A stretch of DNA of 64,000 nt from Vibrio orientalis CIP 102891 = ATCC 33934 (GTDB lineage Bacteria; Pseudomonadota; Gammaproteobacteria; Enterobacterales; Vibrionaceae): NCBI RefSeq assembly GCF_000176235.1, contig NZ_ACZV01000004.1:1426001-1490000 (forward strand), read 5' to 3'. Of the stretch, positions 7,219-17,308 are shown one piece after another. Under the pieces are notes generated by a model that did no database searches, was not told the origin of the DNA, and saw only the letters and a list, made by a program, of their open reading frames with translations. Each line of letters opens with the position of its first letter. Positions within the stretch are counted from its first letter, which is position 1. A program made the translations under genes and the position numbers.

Positions 7219-9204
7219 ATGGCTGCTCTCAATCACTACTTTACTCAACTTATTAATATTGCTCAGCAGCGTCACCATCGATTTGGTGTCGTTTTGTCTG
7301 GAGATAGCGACTGGCAAGACGCATCTATTGAGCAACTATGCCATGCTATTAAGCCAGAAAGCCTTTACCAGCTTGGAGGGTCAATTGCGCTACAAGCGAC
7401 AAAGAGCGTGAAGTTTAATAAAGGTCAGCAGTTACTCGGACAAGAGTGTGAGTTACTTGTTTGTGATTTTAGAGATGGGATTGATGCCAACAGTTTTAGC
7501 GCTGCGACAGGCTGCGTTAAAGGTGGAGGAATCATTGTTATCTTATGTGATGCTTTAGAACAAACGCAGGGCTATGACTCTGCTTGGTTCAATCAGTCGT
7601 TACAAAAACTATTGGTCATAGAGCAGGGCAGTGAACTTCCAGCGTTGCCTAACATTAACGTTACCGAGATGTCACCGTTCGAACAACAAGGTATTGCGGT
7701 TGAGAAAATCATTAAGGTGGTTGAAGGGCATCGTAAGCGCCCGTTAGTTATGACCGCTGACAGAGGTCGAGGCAAGAGCAGTGCGCTGGGGATTGCCGCC
7801 GCACAATTGATGCAAAGCCGAGCTATTCATATCGTGTTAACGGCGCCAAGCTCGGCAACCATTTCGCCTGTATTTGAACACGCTAGTCGTCTGTTACCCG
7901 ATGCAAAGCGTGGCAAGAATATTATCGAATGGGAAAACTCGATATTAGAGTTTGTTGCACCTGACGAGCTGTTAAAACGCACCCAGGCGATTGACTGTCT
8001 ATTTGTCGATGAAGCCTCTGCTATCCCTATCCCAATGCTAAAGAAAATGGTTGAGAGTCATCATCGCACTGTGTTTTCTACCACGATTCATGGTTACGAA
8101 GGTTGCGGTAGAGGGTTCACGCTTAAGTTCCAAACTTGGCTTAAAGAGCAGCGTCCTGGCTCGGTATTCTATCACTTAGATCAGCCAATCCGATGGGCAA
8201 GTGGAGACCCATTAGAGTTGTGGTTGTTTGACAGTTTCTTACTCAATGCCGATTTAGTCGAAGTGCCAAATGCGGTGAGTAAACCTGTGCTTGAGTTAAT
8301 CGATAAACAACGTCTAGTTGATAAACCTGAACTACTACGCTCTTGCTTCGCTTTACTTGTGAATGCTCATTATCAAACTTCTCCCAATGACCTGATGTTG
8401 TTGCTCAGCGATCCGGCAATTCAGCTTTATGTTTGGCAGCAAGACGAACAATGTTTAGCGTCGATACTCACCGTTGATGAAGGCAGGTTATCTCCTCAAC
8501 TCATCAATGAGGTTCAACTTGGTCAGCGTCGTCCACGTGGGCATCTTGTTCCCATCGTATTGGCGGGCCAACTTGGACTTACACAAGCAGCGGCGCAGTC
8601 CAGCTTAAGAGTGATGCGTATTGCTGTACATCCGCAATTGCAGAATATGGGTAACGGACAATTGCTGATTCGCCAGCTTCAAGATATGACTCACTACGAT
8701 TTTTATTCCACCAGCTTTGGTGCGACACCTGAACTTGTGGCCTTCTGGAAAAGTGTGGGTTTTCAACCCGTCAAATTAGGAAGTCAGCGAGATCAGGCGA
8801 GCGGAACCCACTCACTTGTAATGACTCTAGGCAGTAGCAATTGGAGCGATAGAGCGAGTGAAATTTTCCAACAAAGTTTTCACTACGCATTGAGCGAAGG
8901 GTTCCAACAACTTGAGATTGAACTTGTCCGTAGTTTAATCTCTGTTAATGATGCTTCCGTTGAAAATAGGGGCGTTGGCCGTTTAGTTCAGCTCTATGCT
9001 CAAGGAGGGACTAACTTTGATAGTGTGGCGCCAATTCTTGATAATTGGTGGAAGCAAGCCCCTCACTTGGCGAATCAGCTTGATGATTTGTTTATTCGAA
9101 AAGTCGTTCAACGGTGGGATTGGAACCAATGTGCTAAGGCGTTCAATTTCGCAGGATATAAGCAAACGGAACAGGCTCTAAGAGAGATATTACGGTCTCT
9201 ATAA
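7219..9204 (+). CDS. tmcA: tRNA(Met) cytidine acetyltransferase TmcA
   Basis: Forms N4-acetylcytidine at the wobble base of elongator tRNA-Met from acetyl-CoA with ATP hydrolysis. The protein has an N-terminal DUF1726-like part, a helicase-like ATPase with P-loop DRGRGKSS and the DEAS box (FVDEASAIP), and a GNAT acetyltransferase with AVHPQLQNMGNG. The start at 7219 (661 aa) is chosen because MAALNHYFTQL aligns with the E. coli start MAELTALHTL; a longer frame begins at 7180, only 9 bp past the terminator. Neither start has a clear Shine-Dalgarno. It stands alone between par and chemotaxis genes. Confidence 0.92.
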   Translation: MAALNHYFTQLINIAQQRHHRFGVVLSGDSDWQDASIEQLCHAIKPESLYQLGGSIALQATKSVKFNKGQQLLGQECELLVCDFRDGIDANSFSAATGCVKGGGIIVILCDALEQTQGYDSAWFNQSLQKLLVIEQGSELPALPNINVTEMSPFEQQGIAVEKIIKVVEGHRKRPLVMTADRGRGKSSALGIAAAQLMQSRAIHIVLTAPSSATISPVFEHASRLLPDAKRGKNIIEWENSILEFVAPDELLKRTQAIDCLFVDEASAIPIPMLKKMVESHHRTVFSTTIHGYEGCGRGFTLKFQTWLKEQRPGSVFYHLDQPIRWASGDPLELWLFDSFLLNADLVEVPNAVSKPVLELIDKQRLVDKPELLRSCFALLVNAHYQTSPNDLMLLLSDPAIQLYVWQQDEQCLASILTVDEGRLSPQLINEVQLGQRRPRGHLVPIVLAGQLGLTQAAAQSSLRVMRIAVHPQLQNMGNGQLLIRQLQDMTHYDFYSTSFGATPELVAFWKSVGFQPVKLGSQRDQASGTHSLVMTLGSSNWSDRASEIFQQSFHYALSEGFQQLEIELVRSLISVNDASVENRGVGRLVQLYAQGGTNFDSVAPILDNWWKQAPHLANQLDDLFIRKVVQRWDWNQCAKAFNFAGYKQTEQALREILRSL

Positions 9205-9214
9205 CATGGTTAGA

Positions 9215-9292
9215 TTTACACTGTAAAAAGGGTGAATCAGATTTCAATGACTGAATTTACACTGTAAACAAGTGACTGTTTTACAGTGTAAA
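9215..9292. promoter_or_regulatory. Cluster of three parS2 sites
   Basis: TTTACACTGTAAA at 9215-9227 and at 9256-9268, and TTTACAGTGTAAA at 9280-9292, are three exact matches to the ParB2 site within 78 bp. They sit in the gap after tmcA and before the chemotaxis promoter. It is the densest ParB2 loading site in the window, about 5 kb from the iteron array. Confidence 0.88.
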
Positions 9293-9461
9293 TTCAATCT
9301 ACAATATATTGATAAACTTGATGGTAGTTAAACATACCGCCCTGATTAGCATTTTTTTATATCAATATTAAAACTTCCTAATTAGCTAATATATAAAGAT
9401 TAATTAATCTATCTACAACTAAATTCAAGCCCTCTTCATACAAAATCTGTATTGCCTCACC

Positions 9462-9489
9462 TTGCGAATTAATGATTCCTTCCTACACT
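9462..9489 (+). promoter_or_regulatory. Possible sigma-S-type promoter of the chemotaxis operon
   Basis: TTGCGA, a 16-bp spacer, and CTACACT resemble an RpoS-dependent -10 (CTAYACT). It ends 54 bp before the first STAS start. V. cholerae chemotaxis cluster III is reported to depend on RpoS, which fits. The rest of the 9293-9461 gap is AT-rich with no gene. Confidence 0.4.
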
Positions 9490-9543
9490 CAACATTAAGC
9501 AACTTGCTTAATATCGGCTAGGAATAATTAAAAAGGTGAAAAC

Positions 9544-9825
9544 ATGGACTGTTTATTACCTGAGTCTCTTGATATATCGACTGTGCTCGACACGACGACT
9601 CAATACCAACATTGGCTTACTCAAGCTAGCACACTCCATATTAACGCTTCTGAAGTGGTGCGTGTTGATGCTGCAGGCATCCAAGCGCTCACCGCTTTAT
9701 TCCTGACCGCGAAACGCAATCAGATTGAGGTTCAACTCATCAACCCAACCAATTTACTGCTTGAAGGTATTTCGACCCTTGGGCTGAAAGAACAGTTTGA
9801 AAAGAGCAACTCAGTTGGAGAGTGA
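9544..9825 (+). CDS. STAS-domain protein with Ala at the phospho-serine position
   Basis: 93-aa single STAS domain, first gene of the chemotaxis operon. The diagnostic loop reads VDAAGIQAL (D42, A43, A44, G45), where regulated anti-anti-sigma factors have DS(A/S)G. The usual phosphorylated Ser is Ala, so control by a HATPase kinase is unlikely; it may be a constitutive binding partner. STAS proteins of this kind often head CheY-CheA operons. A good ribosome site (AAAAAGGTGAAAAC) precedes the ATG, and cheY starts 4 bp after its stop. Confidence 0.85.
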   Translation: MDCLLPESLDISTVLDTTTQYQHWLTQASTLHINASEVVRVDAAGIQALTALFLTAKRNQIEVQLINPTNLLLEGISTLGLKEQFEKSNSVGE

Positions 9826-9829
9826 CAAT

Positions 9830-10189
9830 ATGACAAAAATTTTGGCTGTAGATGATTCGGTGTCAATTCGTCAAATGGTTAGCCACACATTACGTGATGC
9901 TGGTTACGATGTTGAGACCGCTAATGATGGACGCGACGCTTTGTCCAAAGTGACCGCTGGAAAGTTTGATGTTGTTATTTCAGACGTCAACATGCCAAAC
10001 ATGGGGGGCTTTGAATTAGTTAAAGCTTTACGAGAGAAACCCCAATACAAATTTATTCCCATCCTAATGCTAACGACTGAAACCAGTACTGATAAGAAAC
10101 AACAAGGTAAGTCGGCAGGAGCAACAGGTTGGTTAGTGAAACCGTTCAATCCAGATACGCTATTAAAAACACTAAAACGCGTTATTTAG
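9830..10189 (+). CDS. cheY: CheY-like response regulator
   Basis: 119-aa receiver domain. The acidic pocket is in AVDDSVS, the phosphorylation site is D52 in VVISDVNMPNMGG, T at LTTETS and the K in VKPFNP complete the active site. The start at 9830 is preferred over an upstream in-frame codon at 9797 because it follows GGAG at 8 bp and does not overlap the STAS gene. It is the expected phospho-acceptor for the adjacent CheA; whether it binds a flagellar motor cannot be told, since cluster III in V. cholerae is not needed for swimming chemotaxis. Confidence 0.93.
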   Translation: MTKILAVDDSVSIRQMVSHTLRDAGYDVETANDGRDALSKVTAGKFDVVISDVNMPNMGGFELVKALREKPQYKFIPILMLTTETSTDKKQQGKSAGATGWLVKPFNPDTLLKTLKRVI

Positions 10190-10234
10190 TTCGGTTTAGT
10201 TTTCCACTGCAACGTCAATTGGTAAGGCAACAAT

Positions 10235-12298
10235 ATGGCATTAGACATGGAGCAACTGCGCAAGATGTTTTACGAGGAGTGTCGTGAAAATCTTGAAGTG
10301 CTAGAAGAGGTATTGCTCAATTTAGATTTGGCTCATATTGAAGATGAGTCCATCAATACAATCTTTAGAGCAGCACACTCAATCAAAGGGGGAGCAGGGA
10401 CGTTTAATCTTCTCGACATTAGCGAGTTTACTCATAATGTCGAAGCGTATCTCGATTTAGTGCGCAACCAAGAACGAACGCTCACTGCCGACAGCATCGA
10501 TCTACTCCTTAAGAGCGGCGACTGTATTCACAGCATGCTAGAAGGGCATGAACAGGGAACCGATGTGAATCTGGATCTCAAACAAGAGGTCAGTCAAAAG
10601 TTGGCAGAGCTATTAGGTAGCGACTCGAGTGAGCCTGAAGTTGTCGACTGTGAAAGTGAAGACGTTTTAGAAACCTCATCAAACGCCGATCAAGTCTGGA
10701 ATATCTCTTTTGCACCCCATCAGGATATGTTCTTTAGCGGCAATGACCCGCTTAGAATATTGAGAGAACTGAGCGAGCTAGACGATTCATGTCAGATCAA
10801 TATTGATACTTCCGCTCTGCCTGAACTACAAGAGATTGAATCTGAACTTTGCTTCTTATCTTGGCATGCGACGATAAGTGGCGCACTTGACCTCGACCTT
10901 ATTAAAGAAATCTTTGAGTGGGTAGAAGATGAGTGTGACTTAACTATTGAGTTGAGCCAACCCGATATAGAGCAACCTGCTGAAGATAGCCAACAAACAA
11001 CGTCACCTGTCACAACGGTTGAAAACACTGAGACAAAACCTGTACCAGAGAGTGCTGCTAAATCGACTAAGGTCGCGAAGTCTGACTCCAGCGTGAGTTC
11101 CATCCGTGTTGACATCGACAAAGTTGATAGCTTGATCAACTTAGTAGGTGAGTTGGTGATTACTCAGTCGATGCTGACTGAAATTGGTAATGATTTTTCC
11201 ATCGATAAGCTAGAGAAACTTAAATCAGGCTTAGATCAACTGCTGCAGAACAGTAAAGACTTGCAAGAGAATGTGCTCAACATACGTATGTTACCGATGA
11301 GCTTTGCCTTCAGCCGTTTCCCTCGTTTAGTTCGTGATTTATCAAGCCGTCTTGAGAAGCAAGTTGACCTGCAAATTAAAGGCGAACAAACCGAGCTAGA
11401 TAAAACCGTTCTTGAGCGAATAGTGGATCCTCTAGTGCATTTGGTCAGAAATGGTATCGACCACGGTATTGAACAGCCAGAGCAGCGTTTAGAAAACGGC
11501 AAGTCAGAAATGGGTGTGATTGAACTGAATGCTTACCATCAAGGTGGTGCGATTGTTATCGAAATCCGAGATGACGGTGCAGGCCTGAATTGCGACAAAT
11601 TGTGGAATAAGGCTCTAGAGAAGGGCGTGTTATCACCGGACTCACGTCGCGAAGAGTATAGCGACAAACAGATCATGAACCTCATTTTTGCACCGGGCTT
11701 TTCAACAGCAGAAGAAGTTTCAGACATCTCTGGTCGAGGTGTAGGAATGGATGTGGTTAGACGAAATATTGAGGAGTTAGGTGGACATATCGAGGTGGAA
11801 TCAGAGCTAGGGAAAGGCAGTCGATTTACTATTAGCCTACCTCTGACTTTGGCTATTCTCGATGGCCAACTAGTTCGAGTCGCGGGAGAAGTCTATGTTA
11901 TTCCGCTATTAACCATTGTTGAATCGATTCAGATTGATCCTCAATGCATCAAACTCGCTTCTGGCGGTATCGAGTTGTATCGCCTTAGAGAAGAGAACAT
12001 TCCAATCTTGCGATTACAAGAAGAGTTAGAGATGGGCAGCAGCGGCGGTCTAGATCAACGAATTCTCTGTTTTGTTGAAGCGGCGGGAAATCGAGTTGGT
12101 CTACTGCTTGATGAATTGCTCGATCAGCAACAGGTCGTGATCAAGAGTTTAGAATCAAATTACAGCAAAGTGGCGGGGATATCCGGAGCCACTATTTTGG
12201 GAGATGGTTCGGTCTCTTTGATTATTGATGTGCAAGGACTGATTACCAATTTCTTAAATCGTACCTCTGATTCATCTAACAAAGGCCTAGCGGCGTAA
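10235..12298 (+). CDS. cheA: CheA chemotaxis histidine kinase
   Basis: 687-aa cytoplasmic kinase that phosphorylates CheY and CheB in response to receptors. Domains in order: HPt P1 with H48 in AAHSIKGGAG; a long acidic linker (about residues 130-285) with a possible degenerate P2; dimerisation P3 from about residue 290 (IRVDIDKVDSLINLVGELV); HATPase P4 with HLVRNGIDHGIE (N-box), DDGAGL and GRGVGMDVV; and CheW-like P5 at the C terminus. cheW follows after 10 bp. Nothing essential is missing. Confidence 0.95.
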   Translation: MALDMEQLRKMFYEECRENLEVLEEVLLNLDLAHIEDESINTIFRAAHSIKGGAGTFNLLDISEFTHNVEAYLDLVRNQERTLTADSIDLLLKSGDCIHSMLEGHEQGTDVNLDLKQEVSQKLAELLGSDSSEPEVVDCESEDVLETSSNADQVWNISFAPHQDMFFSGNDPLRILRELSELDDSCQINIDTSALPELQEIESELCFLSWHATISGALDLDLIKEIFEWVEDECDLTIELSQPDIEQPAEDSQQTTSPVTTVENTETKPVPESAAKSTKVAKSDSSVSSIRVDIDKVDSLINLVGELVITQSMLTEIGNDFSIDKLEKLKSGLDQLLQNSKDLQENVLNIRMLPMSFAFSRFPRLVRDLSSRLEKQVDLQIKGEQTELDKTVLERIVDPLVHLVRNGIDHGIEQPEQRLENGKSEMGVIELNAYHQGGAIVIEIRDDGAGLNCDKLWNKALEKGVLSPDSRREEYSDKQIMNLIFAPGFSTAEEVSDISGRGVGMDVVRRNIEELGGHIEVESELGKGSRFTISLPLTLAILDGQLVRVAGEVYVIPLLTIVESIQIDPQCIKLASGGIELYRLREENIPILRLQEELEMGSSGGLDQRILCFVEAAGNRVGLLLDELLDQQQVVIKSLESNYSKVAGISGATILGDGSVSLIIDVQGLITNFLNRTSDSSNKGLAA

Positions 12299-12308
12299 GG
12301 GGGCGAAC

Positions 12309-12869
12309 ATGGAAGTGGTAGCAACACCAAGTAACAACAACGAACTTGCCGCGCAGTCGCGAGAAAATATTGAAGCTCAAGCGGAAGCCTTGCTTGAGAA
12401 CATGAATGATGAGGCGAGCGAAAGTGCGGATTTTCTCAGCTTCCAACTTGCTGGGGAGCTTTATGGCGTTGAGATAAAAGACGTCGAAGAGATTCGCGTT
12501 TGGGAGCGACCAACCCCGATTCCAAGAGCGCCAGACTTTGTTTGTGGGGTGATAAACCTGCGAGGGATGATCGTTCCCGTTGTCGACCTAAGACTGCGTT
12601 TTTCAGTTGGAGTTCGAGAGTATCTACCAACGACAGTCGTTATCGTGCTGCGCTTTAGTGATGATGAGCAAGAGCGCTTGATGGGCTTAGTCGTCGATGC
12701 GGTTAGTGATGTGGTTAGCCAAGGTCAAAATGAACTCTATCCGGCGGTTGGTGAATCGCTTGTGACCCCCTACTTGCAAGGGCTGATCAATGTTGGTGAA
12801 CAAGTCATGTCATTACTTGATACAGAAGAGTTACTTAACATTGAACGAATATTAAGGGCGCACTCATGA
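12309..12869 (+). CDS. cheW: CheW coupling protein 1
   Basis: 186-aa CheW domain preceded by about 45 residues of acidic, low-complexity N-terminal extension. It links receptors to CheA. The domain shows FQLAGELYGVEIKDVEEIR and VINLRGMIVPVVDLRLR, the normal receptor-contact region. The stop overlaps the second cheW by ATGA. The N-terminal extension distinguishes it from its 156-aa neighbour; two different CheWs in one operon may form mixed rings. Confidence 0.93.
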   Translation: MEVVATPSNNNELAAQSRENIEAQAEALLENMNDEASESADFLSFQLAGELYGVEIKDVEEIRVWERPTPIPRAPDFVCGVINLRGMIVPVVDLRLRFSVGVREYLPTTVVIVLRFSDDEQERLMGLVVDAVSDVVSQGQNELYPAVGESLVTPYLQGLINVGEQVMSLLDTEELLNIERILRAHS

Positions 12870-13336
12870 TTATGACTCAAGAGTTTTTAAGCTTTGTCCT
12901 TGAAGAGGAAGAGTACGGCGTTCCTATTCTAGAGGTGAGAGAAGTGCGTGGCTGGAGCTCAGTCAGAGAAGTACCAAACTCGCCGGAGTATATGAAAGGG
13001 GTGTTGGAGATTCGTGGAGAATATGTCCCTATTGTTGACCTGAGAATGCGATTTGGTTTGTCTCCGGCCCATATTGGGGCAACGACGGTAGTGATTGTAC
13101 TCAATGATGCACAAAAACATCCGTTAGGCATCATTGTTGATGGTGTCTCTGAAGTTTATCCACTTAGCGAAGAGCAGATCAAACCATCTCCGTATGTCTC
13201 CGCTGATGTCGATCATAGCTATGTTCGAGGAATTGCTTCGGTAGCAAATGGGCACCTTATTCTTATTAATCTTGAAACTCTGTTCGATGCAGCAGAATTA
13301 GTTCTACCCAACCAAGAGGAAGAGAGTTGGGCTTAA
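12866..13336 (+). CDS. cheW: CheW coupling protein 2
   Basis: 156-aa bare CheW domain with FVLEEEEYGVPILEVREVR and VLEIRGEYVPIVDLRMRF. It starts four bases before the stop of the previous cheW. In place of NLRG it has EIRG. Paired CheWs are also found in V. cholerae cluster III. Confidence 0.93.
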   Translation: MIMTQEFLSFVLEEEEYGVPILEVREVRGWSSVREVPNSPEYMKGVLEIRGEYVPIVDLRMRFGLSPAHIGATTVVIVLNDAQKHPLGIIVDGVSEVYPLSEEQIKPSPYVSADVDHSYVRGIASVANGHLILINLETLFDAAELVLPNQEEESWA

Positions 13337-13406
13337 GGCCGTTACGTATGCAGTGTTTTCGTGTCGGTAGATAACGTCAGATGAAGCAACCAGTGAGGGG
13401 AAACTC

Positions 13407-15809
13407 ATGGCATTTTGGAATAGAAGAACGGAGCCTTCAGCTCAATTTGTAGCACCAACGCAAGATACGTTGACAGAAAGCGTTGAGCCAGAACAAGAAC
13501 AAGATCAGGGAGTAACGAAAGAGCAGCTATTTTCTGCGCTTAACGCCGCGCAAACGGCACTCATGATGATAGACCGTGATTTCAATATCACCTACCTCAA
13601 CCAAAAGTCGATGGATCTGTTACAAACACATGAAGCCTTATTTCGCTCAGTGTGGCCAAATTTTCAAGCGACGGAAGAGTTCCTGCTTGGTTACTGTATT
13701 GACTTATTTCATACCAATCCAAGTCATCAGAGACAAATGCTTTCTAATCCCTCTAATTTGCCTTACACCACAACCATTACCGTTAAAGACGTTAAGATCG
13801 AGCTGAATGTTGGCGCGATCATTGATGCGAGTGGTAACTATGTGGGTAACACCCTGGAATGGTCTGATGTAACTAGTGATCTAAAACAGCAGGATGAAAT
13901 CACCCGCCTTCAAGCGGCTGTCGATCAAGCACAAACAGCGATGGTCATGATTGATCGTGACTTAAATATTACCTACACCAACCACGAAACGATTAACTTG
14001 TTTAGTAAACATGAGGCGACACTACGCTCTGTATGGTCGGGTTTTACCGCCAGCGAAGAGTGGTTACTAGGGCGCTGTATCGATGAGTTCCACAGAAACC
14101 CAGCACACCAACGTCAATTGCTTGCCGATCAGAACAACTTGCCTTATAGCACTGATATTTCAATTCAAGATTTAAAGATTGAGCTCAATGTCGCTGCTAT
14201 CAATGATGCCCAAGGTAACTATATTGGTAATACCTTAGAGTGGCGTGATGTGACAGAGGAACGTGCTAAAGAAGAAGAGATCGGGCGCTTAGCATCAGCG
14301 GTATCAGGTATGACAACCAACCTAATGATGGCCGATAAAGACGGCATCATTACTTATCTAAACCCATCGCTTGCAACCCTACTAAAAAGCCGTGAAAGTG
14401 ACCTACAGAAAGCTCTTCCGGGCTTTGACGCCAGTAACTTGGTTGGCAAAAATATTGATGTCTTCCATAAGAACCCTAGCCACCAGCGCAATATTATTGC
14501 CAACCCTGATCGGCTGCCGTTTTCATCTAACATCGCAGTTGGCGGCCTAGAGTTCAACTTAACGTGTATTGCGATGCGTGATGGTCAAGGAAACTACGTT
14601 GGTCCTGCGTTGCAGTGGGTTGATATTACCGAGCAGCAAGATGGTCAACGCCAAGTTGAATCCTTGATTCAAAAAGCCATTGCCGGTGAGTTAAATGAAC
14701 GAATCGACACCAGCGTTTATAACGGTTTCATGAAAGAACTTGGGGACGGCATTAACAATCTGCTCGATACCATGGTTGGGCCGTTAGGTCAGTGTATTGA
14801 TGTCATGAGCCAAGTGGCGGATGGCAACTTAAATACCACCATGCCGGAAGATAATACCGGTGAGTTTGCGCGACTTTCTCATGCAGTGAATACGTCGATT
14901 GTTAACATTCGTAATATGGTCGACAAAATTACACAATCGTCTGCTCGTGTGGCAACCGCGTCCACAGAAATTGCTGAAGGTAATAATGATTTGAGCCAGC
15001 GTGTTGAAGCTCAAGCATCAAATCTAGAAGAAACCGCAGCAAGTATGGAGCAAATGACCGCGACGGTTCGACAAAACGCAGACAATGCCAAAGGGGCAAA
15101 TGAACTGTCTGATGACGCAACTAAGAAAGCCAGTAAAGGTGGCGAAGTCGTTGGCCAAGCAGTCTCTGCTATGGCGGAAATCAATACCGCCAGTAAGAAA
15201 ATTGCAGACATCATTGGCGTGATTGATGAGATTGCTTTCCAAACTAACCTCTTGGCACTGAATGCCGCCGTTGAGGCTGCGAGAGCGGGCGAGCAAGGCC
15301 GTGGATTTGCCGTTGTAGCTGGGGAAGTGAGAAATCTAGCGCAACGCAGTGCAGCCGCTGCTAAAGAGATCAAAGGACTTATTAAGGACAGTGTTGAAAA
15401 GGTTGATGAAGGCTCTCGATTGGTTGATGAATCCGGTGAAACACTCAATGAAATTGTTGATGCCGTTGCTAAGGTGACAGAACTTATCGCGCAAATTGCC
15501 TCTTCAAGCCTAGAGCAGTCAACGGGGATTGATGAAATCAACCGAGCGATTGCGACCATGGACGAAATGACTCAGCAGAACGCATCCTTGGTTGAAGAAA
15601 CATCGGCTGCGAGTCAGTCGTTGCGAGATGAAGGCAAACAGTTGCTGCAGTTGATGAACTTCTTTAGCGATGACAACAACGTGACTACATTTGAATCGAA
15701 AGCGATGGGAAAGGTCGCGAGCAGTAATGTTCGAGAGATTCGCACCCCAAAGGTCGCTAACTCTAGCTTCAAGCTTGAAGAGGATGGAGACGAATGGGAA
15801 GAGTTCTAG
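13407..15809 (+). CDS. Soluble chemoreceptor with three tandem PAS repeats and a CheR-tether tail
   Basis: 800-aa methyl-accepting protein without membrane segments. Three PAS-type repeats of about 125 aa (roughly 35-160, 165-285, 290-410) each carry an FH(x)NPxHQR-like motif and end in a WxDVT/WVDIT exit. Next are HAMP-like segments (about 415-505) and the signalling hairpin with tip [21 protein letters not shown]. The extreme C terminus EWEEF matches the xWxxF pentapeptide that tethers CheR/CheB in other receptors, and cheR follows directly with a 16-bp overlap. It probably senses an internal redox or small-molecule signal; PAS cofactor unknown. Good ribosome site GAGGGGAAACTC. Confidence 0.93.
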   Translation: MAFWNRRTEPSAQFVAPTQDTLTESVEPEQEQDQGVTKEQLFSALNAAQTALMMIDRDFNITYLNQKSMDLLQTHEALFRSVWPNFQATEEFLLGYCIDLFHTNPSHQRQMLSNPSNLPYTTTITVKDVKIELNVGAIIDASGNYVGNTLEWSDVTSDLKQQDEITRLQAAVDQAQTAMVMIDRDLNITYTNHETINLFSKHEATLRSVWSGFTASEEWLLGRCIDEFHRNPAHQRQLLADQNNLPYSTDISIQDLKIELNVAAINDAQGNYIGNTLEWRDVTEERAKEEEIGRLASAVSGMTTNLMMADKDGIITYLNPSLATLLKSRESDLQKALPGFDASNLVGKNIDVFHKNPSHQRNIIANPDRLPFSSNIAVGGLEFNLTCIAMRDGQGNYVGPALQWVDITEQQDGQRQVESLIQKAIAGELNERIDTSVYNGFMKELGDGINNLLDTMVGPLGQCIDVMSQVADGNLNTTMPEDNTGEFARLSHAVNTSIVNIRNMVDKITQSSARVATASTEIAEGNNDLSQRVEAQASNLEETAASMEQMTATVRQNADNAKGANELSDDATKKASKGGEVVGQAVSAMAEINTASKKIADIIGVIDEIAFQTNLLALNAAVEAARAGEQGRGFAVVAGEVRNLAQRSAAAAKEIKGLIKDSVEKVDEGSRLVDESGETLNEIVDAVAKVTELIAQIASSSLEQSTGIDEINRAIATMDEMTQQNASLVEETSAASQSLRDEGKQLLQLMNFFSDDNNVTTFESKAMGKVASSNVREIRTPKVANSSFKLEEDGDEWEEF

Positions 15810-16651
15810 CCAGGACTGAGCAATCGGTGCCAGAGTCGAGTGAGTTTGAGCTAACGGATAAAGACTTTAAGTTTATTCAATGGTTCATGCACAAGAATGT
15901 CGGCATTTTCTTTTCTGATAGAAAAAGGACCATGGTTTATGGCCGTATCAGTCGCCAACTTAGGCGACTGGGCCTGAAGCGTTTTAGTCAATACCGACAA
16001 TTGATGGAGGGCGACTCGCAAGAACAGGTAAATTTCATCAATTGTCTGACGACCAACAAAACGCAGTTCTTTCGTGAATATCACCATTTTGAATTCATAG
16101 AAAAAGTATTGCTGGCCGAGTGGAAGGGACAGAACTTAAAGCAAGTGCGGATTTGGTCTGCGGGCTGTTCAACAGGTGAGGAGCCTTATAGTTTAGTTTC
16201 CTCTTTGTACTGGGCGAAGGCTTTTGAGTTGTTTGAAAGTGTTCAGATCACAGCGACCGATCTTGACACAAAAGTTTTGGCACATGCAAAGCAAGGTATT
16301 TACAACGAAGAGGCGATAAATAGTATTCCAAGTAAATACCTAAAGCCCTGTTTTGTTAAAGGGACAGGTAAGCAGGCTGGGAATGTGAAATGTAAATCAG
16401 GGTTGCAGAAGATCATCAATTTTCGCCAGCTCAACTTGCTCGAAAAGTGGGATTTTGACAAACCATTTGATCTGATTTCATGTCGAAACGTGATGATCTA
16501 TTTTGACCGAAATACTCAGGAAAAACTGATTAAGCGCTTTTATCAGCAATTAAAACCCGGTGGTGTTTTATTCATCGGACATTCGGAAAGTGTGCCAGCG
16601 AGTTTAGATCTATTCCACCACCTCGGGCATACCATTTACGTCAAGAAATAG
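15794..16651 (+). CDS. cheR: CheR receptor glutamate methyltransferase
   Basis: 285-aa SAM-dependent enzyme that methylates receptor glutamates. The N-terminal helical part contains the basic [11 protein letters not shown] segment; the SAM site is seen in [15 protein letters not shown], and later motifs are [11 protein letters not shown] and CRNVMIYFD. The start overlaps the receptor gene by 16 bp, indicating coupling. The preceding receptor ends in an xWxxF tail able to bind the CheR beta-subdomain. Confidence 0.95.
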   Translation: MGRVLARTEQSVPESSEFELTDKDFKFIQWFMHKNVGIFFSDRKRTMVYGRISRQLRRLGLKRFSQYRQLMEGDSQEQVNFINCLTTNKTQFFREYHHFEFIEKVLLAEWKGQNLKQVRIWSAGCSTGEEPYSLVSSLYWAKAFELFESVQITATDLDTKVLAHAKQGIYNEEAINSIPSKYLKPCFVKGTGKQAGNVKCKSGLQKIINFRQLNLLEKWDFDKPFDLISCRNVMIYFDRNTQEKLIKRFYQQLKPGGVLFIGHSESVPASLDLFHHLGHTIYVKK

Positions 16652-16660
16652 GGAACATGC

Positions 16661-17308
16661 ATGATTGAAGCAAGGAGCGCGGCTCCAAAGTATGAAAATC
16701 TGCACTTTAATCGCTTTTATCACCCGACAAAAGACAAGCATATAGTCAAGGTGCTACCTGGAGGGGTGTATTGCTCTTCAAAACAAGATGAGCTGATTGC
16801 TACTGGCTTAGGTTCCTGTGTTGCGGCGTGTATTTGGGATTGCCACGAACATATAGGTGGAATGAACCACTTTCTTTTACCGTTTGATAGTAAGAGCCAG
16901 CTTAAATCATGGAAACCCGATGAGGTGATATCGACGGCTTCTCGATACGGCAGTTATGCAATGGAGATGCTATTGAACGCAATGATAGAAAGAGGCTCAA
17001 AGCGTTCGTCGCTCAAAGTGAAGCTATTTGGAGGTGCGCAAATGCTAGGGCGTAGCTCCATGATTGGTGAAAAAAATGTCGCCTTTATTCTTAATTACGT
17101 CAAACAAGAAGGAATAGAGGTGGTCGCTCAGGATTTAGGTGGCTTAGAACCACGTAAAGTGATGTTTGACCCATATAGTGGAAAGGCGTGGCTTAAGCGA
17201 ATTCCATTTACTGAAGTTCATCACCTGCAAGACCAAGAAGAGCAATATGCACGTCAGTTGGATAGAGAAAGTCATCGTCTTCATGATGATGACGTGGAGC
17301 TGTTTTAA
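16661..17308 (+). CDS. cheD: CheD receptor deamidase with acidic VELF tail
   Basis: Deamidates receptor glutamines to glutamates. At 215 aa it has the catalytic Cys in [12 protein letters not shown], the His in GGMNHFLLP, and the [10 protein letters not shown] strand. No CheC or CheX partner is present in this window. The last residues, DDDVELF, resemble the end of the membrane receptor gene three genes on (EGEVELF), an unusual shared tail. Its stop overlaps the cheB start by one base. Confidence 0.94.
   Translation: MIEARSAAPKYENLHFNRFYHPTKDKHIVKVLPGGVYCSSKQDELIATGLGSCVAACIWDCHEHIGGMNHFLLPFDSKSQLKSWKPDEVISTASRYGSYAMEMLLNAMIERGSKRSSLKVKLFGGAQMLGRSSMIGEKNVAFILNYVKQEGIEVVAQDLGGLEPRKVMFDPYSGKAWLKRIPFTEVHHLQDQEEQYARQLDRESHRLHDDDVELF

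Noticed and set aside
12136-12146. GTGATCAAGAG in cheA as an RctB 11-mer
   Set aside because: First base differs from the core; single site within a conserved kinase domain.
15011-15559. 182-codon antisense ORF inside the receptor gene
   Set aside because: Long antisense frame, but the sense strand encodes an unambiguous receptor signalling domain; low-complexity Ser/Ala composition is typical of a shadow.
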